Assembly (NCBI GenBank): GCA_022749755.1
Contig: CM040448.1
Span: 7,314,481 to 7,378,480, forward strand
Length of the DNA: 64,000 bases
Reading direction: 5' to 3'
From: Azadirachta indica
Taxonomy: Eukaryota; Streptophyta; Magnoliopsida; Sapindales; Meliaceae
This document shows, piece by piece, positions 35,637 to 44,318 of the stretch (position 1 is the first letter of the stretch; every line of letters starts with the position of its first letter). The notes beneath the pieces were generated by a model that did no database searches, was not told where the DNA came from, and saw only the letters and a program-made list of their open reading frames with translations. Position numbers and translations under genes: made by a program.

Positions 35637-38600
35637 ATGTCTCACAATCAAGAAGAAAATTCAACCTCAGGGGTACAACAACCAACCACCCCGAATCTAC
35701 AATTGCAGGTGTTATTGGGGGAGATGAGACGGATGATGAGGGCTGAGTTAGAACCAATCAATTAGAGAATGGATAGGTTGGAAGAAGAGCCATCAAGAGG
35801 GCAACATCAAAACTCTTCCATTAGATAACCACCTAGGCAAGTGCAACCAAGAGTACAATGTGGTAATGTTGAGGATGATGAGGAGTTAGATGAATCACCA
35901 ATGAACCGGGGTAGGAATTTGCATGGTTATGGGAATAGAGAAGCTAGGTTGGGTAGAACTAAGTTGGATGATGATTTAGGAAGTATTGAGGTAAAAATTC
36001 CACCGTTCCAAGATAGAAACGATCCTAAAACTTATTTATAGTGGGAGAAGAAAATAGAGATGATGTTCGATTGTCACAACTACTCCGAAATCAAAAAGGT
36101 AAAACTTGCGGCTATTGAATTTACTGATTATGCTATTCTTTGGTGGGATCAATTGTTGAAGGATAGGAAAAGAAATCAAGAACGTTCTGTTGAAACGTAG
36201 GACGAGATGAAGACAATAATGAGAAGACGTTTCATTCCAAGCTACTACCATCGGGAGTTATTCAACAAATTGCAGCGTTTAACTCAAGATCTAAAAGCAT
36301 AGATGAATACTACAAAGAGATGAAGGTTGCTATGATCCGAGAAAATGTAGAGGAGGATAGAGAAGCTACCATGGCTAGATTCTTTACATGGTTTAAATCG
36401 TGAGATCGCAGACGTGGTGGAAATGCAACATTATGTAGAGTTGACAGATATGGTACACCAAGCCATCAAAGTTGAGCAACAATTGAAGCGAAGAAGCATG
36501 GCTAGGAGAGGAGCAAGCACGACTGCTACAAAGTCATGGAGATCAACTCCTAAACGGCAGGAATTTCCATTAATAAAGACTAATTCCGAAGCTTTTAAGG
36601 ATGCTAAACAAGTTGTGCCGCAAAAATAAGGTAACATTGAATCCACCGCTTCTAGAAATCGTGACATTAAGTGTTTTAAATGTCAAGGCAGGAGTCATAT
36701 AGCTAGCTAATGCCCAAATAAAAGGGTAATAGTAATCAATGCTCAAGGGGAGATTGAGTCGGAAGGAGAAGAAGAAGACGAAATAGAAGACATGCCATCT
36801 CTTGAAGATAACTACGAAGGGCAATATGCTGCGGAAGGAAAATTATTAGTAGCAAGATGAGCTCTTAGCGCACAAGTTAAGGAAGAAAATGATCAGCGGG
36901 AAAACTTGTTTTATACTCGGTGTTTCGTCAACAACAAAGTTTGCAGCGTTATAATTGATGGAGGAAGTTGCACCAACGTGGCTAGCACCGAATTAGTGGA
37001 GAAATTGTCATTACCTACCATGAAACATCCACGACCGTACCAGCTTCAATGGCTAAACAATTGTGGAGAAATCAAGGTAACAAAACAAGTGTTTGTGGCA
37101 TTTTCTATTGGGATGTATGAGGATGAGGTTCTTTGTGACGTGATTTCTATGCACGCTTATCACATCCTATTGGTCAGACCATGGTAGTACGATCGACGAG
37201 TCACACATGATGGTTTCATCAATAGATACTCTTTTACCATCAAAAGGCAACTTATATCACTTGTACCATTGACTCCAAAACAAGTTCTCGAAGATCAATT
37301 AAAAAAGCTGAAAGCGAGTGAAAAGAAAAAAGAAAACGAGAAAGGTAAAAATGTGAAAGAGAGTGAGAGGAAAAATGAGAGAGTTGCAACGTTGATGTGT
37401 GAGAGAGAGGAAAAATACAATTTTATTGCAAAAAAAAGTGAGATCAAGAGAGCTTTATTTTCACAACAGCCCCTTATAGTACTTATGTACAAGGAGGCCT
37501 TTTTATGTACTGATGATTTTGCCGTATCCTTGCTGAGCAATCTTATATTTCTTTTGTAAGAATTCGAGGATGTCTTTCCTGAAGAAATGCCCCCTGATTT
37601 ACCTCTAATTCGAGGAATTGAACATCAAATTGATTTTGTACTCGGTGCAACAATTCTGAACCGACCAGTTGATAGAAGTAATCTCGAGGAAACAAAAGAA
37701 CTTCAACGACAAGTTAATGAGCTCATGGAGAAATCATTAGTCCTTGTGCGGTTCCGGTGCCACTAGTGCCTAAGAAAGATGGGACATGAAGGATGTATGT
37801 TGATTGCCGAGCTGTCAACAATATTACGGTAAAATATCGACATCCCATTCCTCAATTAGATGATATGTTAGATGAATTGCATGGATCTTGTGTTTTTTCT
37901 AAAATTGATCTTAAGAGGGGATACCATCAAATTATGATGAAAGAAGGGGATGAGTGGAAAACTGCATTTAAAACAAAATATGGTTTGTATGAATGGTTAG
38001 TTATGCCTTTTGAGTTAATTAATGCACCTAGTACTTTCATGAGACTTATGAACTATGTTTTGCATGCTTTCATTGGCAAATTCGTAATAGTCTATTTTGA
38101 TGATATCTTAATTTATAGCAAAAAATTGAATGATCATGTTGAATATTTAAAACTTGTTTTAGAAGTTTTAAGGAAAGAAAGGTTATTTGCTAATTTTAAG
38201 AAATGTACATTTTGCACGGATAAGTTTGTGTTTCTTGGTTTTGTTGTAAGTGCTAAAGGGATTGAGGTTGATGAGTAGAAGGTGAAAGCAATTCAAGAAT
38301 GGCCAACGCCTACTTCGACGAATCAAGTAAGAAGCTTTAATGGATTGGCCAGTTTTTATCGGCACTTTGTTCAGGATTTTAGTAGCATAGCTACGCCTTT
38401 AACCGAAGTCATCAAGAAGAATGTTCCGTTCAAGTAGGGAAAAGAGCAAGAAAAGGCATTCAAACTTATAAAAAAAAAATTGACTAATGCACCTTTACTT
38501 GTTTTATCTAACTTTACTAAAATATTTGAGATAGAGTGTGATACTTCAGGTACAAGAATCAGAGGCATACTAATACAAGAAAGAAGGCCGATTGCGTACT

Positions 38601-40377
38601 TTAGTGAGAAACTAAATGGCGTGGCTTTAAACTATCCTACTTACGACAAAGAATTGTATGCATTAGTTCGAACTCTAGAAGCTTGGCAACATTACCTGTG
38701 GCCTAAAGAGTTTGTGATTCATACGGATCATGAATCCTTAAAACATTTAAAGACGCAGCACAAATTAAGCAAACGTCATGCCAAATGGGTGGAGTTCATT
38801 GAGACATTTTCTTATGTGATCAAAGACAAACAAGGCAAAGAAAATATAGTTGCTGATGCACTATCACGCAGGTACACTTTACTTTCAACTCTTGATGCTA
38901 AATTGCTTGGATTTGAGTACATTTAAGAGTTGTATGCAACGGACTCTAATTTTTGTAACTTATTTAAGAATTGCACTAAGGGAGCATGTGAGAAGTTCTA
39001 TTTGCATGATGGTTTCCTATTTCGAGAAAATAAATTGTGTGTTCCATATTCATCCTTGCGTGAGTTACTTGTTTAAGAAGCACACGATGGTGGTTTGATG
39101 AGTCACTTTAGCATAGCTAAGACTTTACACATATTGCATGAACATTTCTTTTGGCCGTACATGAAACGTGACGTAGAAAGGGTTTGTGCGAGATGCATTA
39201 CTTGTAGGCAATCTAAGTTTAGGCAACAACCACATGGATTGTATACACCACTTTCTATTCCTAGTGTACCTTGGGTCGATATTTCTATGAATTTTGTTTT
39301 GGGATTACCTAGGATAAAGAGGGTAGAGACTCAGTTTTTGTGGTTGTCGATAGATTTTCTAAGATAGCACACTTTATAGTTGATTTGTTTTTCAAGAAAG
39401 TTGTTAGGTTGCATGGAATGCTCAAAACTATTGTCTCAGATCGAGACGCAAAGTTCTTAAGTTATTTTTGGAAGACATTGAGGTGAAAATTGAGAATTAA
39501 ATTATTATTTTCTATTACTTGTCACCCACAAACAGATGGTTAAACCGAAGTAGTAAATAGGATATTGCCTGCTTTGTTGCGTACTATCATATAAAAGAAT
39601 CTGAAAACTTGGGAATATTGCTTGCCGCATGTTGAATTTGCTTATAAACGTTATGTTCATTTTGCCACTAAATTTTCACCTTTTGAAATTGTCTATGGTT
39701 TTAATCCACTAACTTCTTTGGATGTAACTCCTTTACCTATGAATGAGCGCATTAATTTAGATGACAAGAAGAAAGCTGATTTCATTAAGCAGATTCATGA
39801 GAAAGCAAAGCAACACATCGAACAACGAACGAAACAATATGCCAAGCAAGCCAATAAGGGATGCAAGAAGGTTATTTTTAAATCAGGAGATTTGGTTTGA
39901 TTATATATGAGGAAGGAGCGTTTTCCTGAGTAAAGATATTCTAAACTTCTATCAAGGGGAGATGGCCTATTTCGAGTAGTAGAACGCATCAATGACAATG
40001 CTTATAAACTTGAACTACTAGGCGAGTATGGGGTTAGTACAACGTTTAATGTTTCTGACTTATCTCCTTTTGATATAAGTAGCGATTTGAGGACAAATCC
40101 TTTTCAAGAGGGTGAGAATGATGCAAATGAAGTTGTGCAATCATGTAAATAAGAGGAGAATATCAGACATAAGGTTGGAGACACTCAATTACAGCATCTA
40201 TATGATTCGTTAAGCGTACTGAGTGGACCGATTACAAGAGTTAGAGCCAAGACATTGGAAAGTGCCTTAAATGGACTAATAACAAAGATGTGTGATTTAA
40301 ATACAATTCAAGATACACATCTTGAAGAATTAGGCTCAGTGAACATCATTTAAGCAATCGGAGTCCAAGAAGACTAA
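35637..40377 (+). pseudogene. A3 gag-pol relic, running into the 3' LTR
   Basis: ATG at 35637 (MSHNQEENS). Gag core YL-WEKKIE near 36035; CCHC knuckle CFKCQGRSHIAS-C at 36672-36713; protease VIIDGGSCTN near 36950; spacer rich in Lys and Glu (37270-37420); RT 37570-38280 with an intact YFDDILIYS box (about 38093-38120); RNase H to 38920 ([15 protein letters not shown]); integrase zinc finger 39090-39220; core with [15 protein letters not shown] and TEVVNR; C-terminal GPF/Y-like module. The frame ends at TAA 40375-40377, 259 bp inside the 3' LTR. Inactivating stops include one near 35763 and many later. The first integrase Asp is Asn (MNFVLGLP). Confidence 0.92.
40106..40118 (+). promoter_or_regulatory. 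A3 polypurine tract
   Basis: AAGAGGGTGAGAA directly before the 3' LTR start TGATGC. Because the reading frame continues across it, the tract also encodes residues of the integrase tail. A1 and A2 have equivalent tracts. Confidence 0.85.
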
Positions 40378-40926
40378 TACGAAAATGTTTGAAAATTATA
40401 TCCATTTATGTAATTTTAAGAATCTTAAAATGATGTAATCACTTACATCATACACATTCGACGTCATTGCTTATGTCATATATATATGACGTCATTGCTT
40501 ACATTTTCATGTTTAAAATTTATAAGTTTTAAAAGTCATAAACTTTGAATTTATTTTGTCAAATTGTTAGGTAGGATTAATAGCCTAACTTTTGACATTT
40601 TTCCTTTGTATTTGCCTATAAAAAGGCTTTCATTTCTTGAAATGAAACAAGCAATTTGAGTGTTAAATTATTTCTTGCAAGTTCTTGTTGTTGAGTTCTT
40701 CAAATTTAATTTCTTGTGGTGTTCAAAACAACTAAACTTATCATCTGAATTCTTAAGCGTTTTTCTTAAGGATTCTTGGTATGGTGTTTGAGTAAATTAT
40801 AGTTTTGGTTCTTATCTAGATAGGTATCGGGTCAAAACTTTATAAACTTGCATCTTGGGGAAATCTTGAGGTTTTTTACTATATTTGGTGTCGGATTTCG
40901 TCACGTTATTGGCGAGGTTCGTATCA
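40119..40926 (+). repeat. A3 3' LTR
   Basis: 808 bp, TGATGCAAATG to TTCGTATCA, same length as the 5' LTR. It contains the last 86 codons of the gag-pol frame (to 40377), TGACGTCA at 40488-40495 and TATAAAA at 40617-40623. Confidence 0.95.
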
Positions 40927-40931
40927 CAAAT

Positions 40932-41184
40932 GATGAAATTGCGTAAGTAACTGAATCAAACCTAACTTGCTCTCATAATTGTTGGCATTGATGGTGGCAT
41001 AAACGACACAAGAAGGGGCATCATTCATTTGTGCCATGAATCAAGCTTCAAGTTTAAGAGATTCATTAAATTGTTGATTGGGCACTTGTAGATCCAAATT
41101 TGTAATTCATTCTTCTTCAAACATTCCTCTCTGTAAAGATTAAAATGCTCAACCCTATTTGCTTAACAAAACTCACATATTCTT
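40932..41184 (-). pseudogene. B gag N-terminal part
   Basis: The minus strand from about 41040 leftwards reads APSCVVYATINANNYESKLG then LIQLLTQFHHL, and joins SNEDPYL across A3. Athila-type gag has the same I-ANN-ELKP-LI block before NEDP. The start codon is not certain; the sequence right of about 41150 blends into a truncated LTR. Confidence 0.82.
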
Positions 41185-41641
41185 TGAAGAGTCAAAATGG
41201 CATTGGGTTGACAAGGCCTCGTGGGTGTACTGGAAATTGACATAGGTATGCCCTGGTGGTACAGTCGCGCCATAGTTACTGCCATAACATATTAAATTAA
41301 AGCTTTGGATGTTTAGTTTCCAATACAACAAACAAAACACGATTATGAGTTTTAAAGGGAACACTATGACCATTTTAGTACAGCATATTCGGCAGGTCCA
41401 TTTTTGCTCCTTTAAACCGACATTGACGGAGAAGCTTGTAGATGCGTGCTTGTGCTCATTTTGTGTCTTTTTGTCAAACACTTCAATATCAAGGTGCTCA
41501 ATTTGCCCTCAATTAAGCTTGATTATTGACTTTTACTTCAAAATACCTACAAAACAGAAAATAATGACTAAAAGATCAAAATGAATGAGAACTAACGGTT
41601 AAGATTAAGGAATATAAAATAATAATGAATGCGAAGTATCA
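41185..41641 (-). repeat. B 5' LTR, truncated
   Basis: Only the outer ~450 bp of B's 5' LTR remains, aligned with 23051-23462. The inner ~0.85 kb, the primer site and the leader are gone, so gag starts almost directly beside LTR sequence. The outer end GTATCA is followed by the TTAGG duplication. Confidence 0.78.
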
Positions 41642-41646
41642 TTAGG

Positions 41647-42006
41647 TGGTTCCCACCTTTGGCTGGATATTTTATATTAAAATATTAGAATATTTAAGAC
41701 TAAATCCTTATCTTTTTTTAGATCTGTTTTGAGTAGGGACCACACGTTTTGTCTATTTCTTATGGCCATTGATTATGAGCCATGTGGCACCTTCTCAAGC
41801 AAACATCTTGCTATAACCTAAGTTGGAATCCCTCCTTATCTAGGATGCATTGTCAGGTGGTTTTGTCATGAGTGGGTCATCTCAAAGGGTGTTGGGTAAT
41901 GCTTCGTGGACTTATGTATTGTTGATGCAAAATTTTTGCACTACGGGTTCTGTCATAAGTGGGTCATCTCAAAGGGTGTCGGGTAATGCTTCGTGGACTT
42001 ACGTAC
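41647..42006 (-). repeat. C1 5' LTR, outer part, with 87-bp tandem duplication
   Basis: Continues the C1 LTR after element B (ATATTTTATATTAAAATATTAG block, also at 13786). Between 41863 and about 42036 a unit of about 87 bp is repeated twice (GTGGGTCATCTCAAAGGGTG at 41872 and 41959). The unit contains LTR sequence plus the first bases of the TRIM-like element, so duplication happened after the TRIM arrived. Confidence 0.82.
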
Positions 42007-42574
42007 TGTTGATGCAAAATTTTTGCACTGCATATGCCCTTGGTGGCCACCATGAGGTATTATTTGCTTTAGCCCATAAACCTTATGGTTTTGTCCTTTT
42101 AAAAGGGTCCTTGTAGGTTAAAAGGCTCATCCTTCCTTATGTTTACCACAGGTTAGTCTTGACTTAATGATGTGGGATCAATGATGTGGGATAATTTCTT
42201 CCGTGACACAACCCCCAAGTCAAGGGTATATCGTGCCTTTTTTAGGGTGTTGATAAAGGATTGCTTTAGACGGGGCGCCACTGTTGATCCAAGATTTTTG
42301 AACTGCATATAGTTTTAACCCTCAAGTCAAGGGTAGACTGTGCCTTTTTTATGGTGCTGGTGTAGGATTCTTGCAGATGACGCCATTGTTGATATAAGAT
42401 TTTGCATTACGTACAATCTTAAGTGGCCACCACGAGATATTGTCCACTTTGGCCCATAAGTCTCACGGTTTTGTACTCTTAAAAAGCCCCTTGTGAGTTA
42501 AGAGGCTCATCTCTCTTTATATTTACCAAAGGCAAGTTTTTATGCAATAATGTGGAATATGTCCCTCCCTAACA
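42007..42574 (-). mobile_element. TRIM-like element, rearranged
   Basis: Two direct repeats, 42007-42210 and 42387-42574 (both TGTTGAT...; GGTGGCCACCATGAGGTATT-like block; ending ACA or AACA), flank about 176 bp. On the minus strand the repeat ending CAACA is followed by GTGGCGCCCCGTCT or ATGGCGTCATCTGC, which look like primer sites. The other repeat is preceded by TTGACTTGGGGGT, a polypurine tract. The ~68-bp internal domain occurs twice (42212-42278 and about 42318-42386), separated by a 39-bp piece of the repeat. This fits a terminal-repeat retrotransposon in miniature with an internal duplication. No protein is encoded. Confidence 0.72.
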
Positions 42575-42593
42575 AATATTTATCTAGTATATA

Positions 42594-42977
42594 CTAAGAA
42601 AATAAAAGAAATTTAAATCATAAAATTACTTCTAAAATAGTTTTATGATTGTTTAAATAAGGACTGCCTACTTTTTTTTTTTAATTTATTAAATATGTTA
42701 TATATATATATATATATAATCCATTGGCATTCTACATGTTAAAACATACAAACAGGATAATATGATAATATAATAAAATGAAAATAGAAAATTAAATACA
42801 AATAAATAATATATATGAATCATGCAATAATCATATAATAGGTTTAAAGTAATTTGGATTTATCTCTACGTGAAAATTTTATTCAACACTAATTAACAAA
42901 TATATATAGAAAATGGAAGAACGTAGTTGTTCAATGTCCAATGTCATCAATTAATTTTTAACTGTGTTTGTAATGGC
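42594..42977. other. AT-rich spacer between C1 and C2
   Basis: Non-coding AT-rich DNA between the outer end of C1 (about 42594) and the ATGGC duplication of C2 (42973-42977). Contains a poly-T stretch and a TA microsatellite (about 42693-42718). It continues at 53315 once C2 is removed. No gene seen. Confidence 0.7.
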
Positions 42978-44318
42978 TATTGATGCAACATGCAACCATG
43001 GTGAGGTAGGATACTAGATGATCAGGTATCTGAGTTGGAGATGAATGCTCAGTCAACAATTCGAGCTCAGCGTTCCACACTTGGCCTGACCTTGTGTCGA
43101 CCCCAAAAAGGTTTCTGAAGTGGCCTTCCATATTTCGCAAAGCTATAAGCCAAACCATCATGAGCTCTCCTCATCTCGTATCCTTTCTAGCCTTAGACCA
43201 GAACTGGATAAATCTACCTACAATGAAGAACACAATCAAAAAGAGGACATCAGAGGTTTTTTGGCGAGCCCACTCTGATGCTAAAGTCAGTATCTTAAGG
43301 GAGTAAATTTTAGACTCGACTTTTATGACTCAAAAGTGGAGAATACAAGGACTTATGAAGTAAGGTGTAAGTCAATTAAGTAGCACACAAAAGACATGAA
43401 AAGAGTAATATGGGGCTTTTAAGGAGACAAAAACACAAACAAAACCTTTAAAAGACAACCATCAATGTGTATTTAAGGTTGCCTTTAAGGTTGTCTTTAA
43501 GAAACCTATGACCCAAACAGCCTCTTTGATTTTAGAGAGAGAGTGTGATATGACTTATGCTTGTTTTAGAGAGATTAAAAATAAGCAATAGAACAAGATA
43601 AGGATATGTGTTTTACCTAGGAATAAGTGCCTATATATATATATCATACCTTTCTTGGCTCATGATTGGTTGGAGATAGTTTCTTTAATTTTTCCACCTT
43701 TCCTCTTCCCATGTTTTTATAATTTGAAACCTTAGCTTGGAGCCAAAATTAAGAACATGTGGTAAGCTGGGATTGATCTTCATGACTTTATCCAAGTTTA
43801 CATGCCACATGGTATGATTTTATTTGGGTAGGAGATTGTCTTATCCACTATATACATGTGGTAGAAGCTAATTTGATTTCATTTGTGGTCTCCAAAATAT
43901 TGACAGCGTCAGGTGGGATCTACCCTCAACTTCCTAGGAGCTAAAATGTCTCCCTTGGTCAGGTTACCTAATGCTGTTACATTGACAACGTCAAGTGGTT
44001 TCCCTAGCTGATTTGTAGACCTATGATAGCTTTTATACTTTTTTAATAGACACTTTGGAGACTAGATCCCTTAATTTTAGTGATCATATTAGAGTGGGGT
44101 CTACTCACTTTATCTTTTCTATTATGGACCATTGGTTATGGACACGTGGCACCATTAATGCAAATGCCCTTTAACTTTTTGAAGTAGGATCCCACCCCAA
44201 CAGGTATCCCTTATCAGATAGGCGAGTTTCCATATGAGTGGATTGCCCCATTGGTGCCGGTTGGAGCTCTAAGGGCTTATGTACTACCACGTGTCCAACC
44301 TAATTTTATCTTATAATA
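42978..44318 (-). repeat. C2 3' LTR
   Basis: Starts TATTGATGCAAC and ends TCTTATAATA, followed by GAGGTCCCCC, the polypurine tract of the minus strand. It matches 51117-53309 through blocks such as GGCGAGCCCACTC and TAAGTCAATTAAGTAGCACA. An AT microsatellite at about 43630-43642 marks the TATA region. Confidence 0.88.

Larger units (their letters stand above)
34302..40926 (+). mobile_element. Family A element A3, full-length, in B gag
   Basis: Best-preserved element of the window: 6625 bp on the plus strand, two 808-bp LTRs (34302-35109 and 40119-40926), primer site, gag-pol relic and polypurine tract. A perfect CAAAT duplication lies at 34297-34301 and 40927-40931. Excising it and one CAAAT rejoins B gag in frame on the minus strand. 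By hand count, the first 259 aligned LTR bases differ at 25 positions, 21 of them transitions, so the insertion is not recent. Confidence 0.96.
20770..41641 (-). mobile_element. Athila-like gag-protease element B (hosts F1, A2, A3)
   Basis: Minus-strand element from TGTTCGTTTT (20770) to GCGAAGTATCA (41641), flanked by perfect TTAGG duplications at 20765-20769 and 41642-41646. Without A2, A3 and F1 it is about 6.3 kb. It contains a 3' LTR, a 3' non-coding region, protease, gag and a truncated 5' LTR. Gag pieces on either side of A2 and A3 rejoin in frame. No RT, RNase H or integrase was found. The Athila-like call rests on gag (NEDPYLHVKEFF, EAWERYKELL) and protease (LLDLGASINLMPY). Confidence 0.9.
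12624..42594 (-). mobile_element. Tat-like gypsy element C1, outer host of the nest
   Basis: When nested insertions are removed, 12624-20769 joins 41647-42594 to give one minus-strand element. It has a 3' LTR (12624-14083, left part missing), an internal region with RNase H, integrase and gag relics, a primer site at 19752-19771 and a 5' LTR (19773-20769 plus 41647 to about 42594). Element B lies inside the 5' LTR with a perfect TTAGG duplication. The LTRs align with those of C2 and C3. The Tat assignment comes from the integrase and RNase H relics and the TGGTGCCGACTG-type primer site, and is moderately secure. Confidence 0.78.

Noticed and set aside
42693..42718. TA microsatellite as a regulatory or origin element
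   Set aside because: Simple dinucleotide slippage; similar TA or GA runs occur at 43630, 51660, 51775 and 53540.
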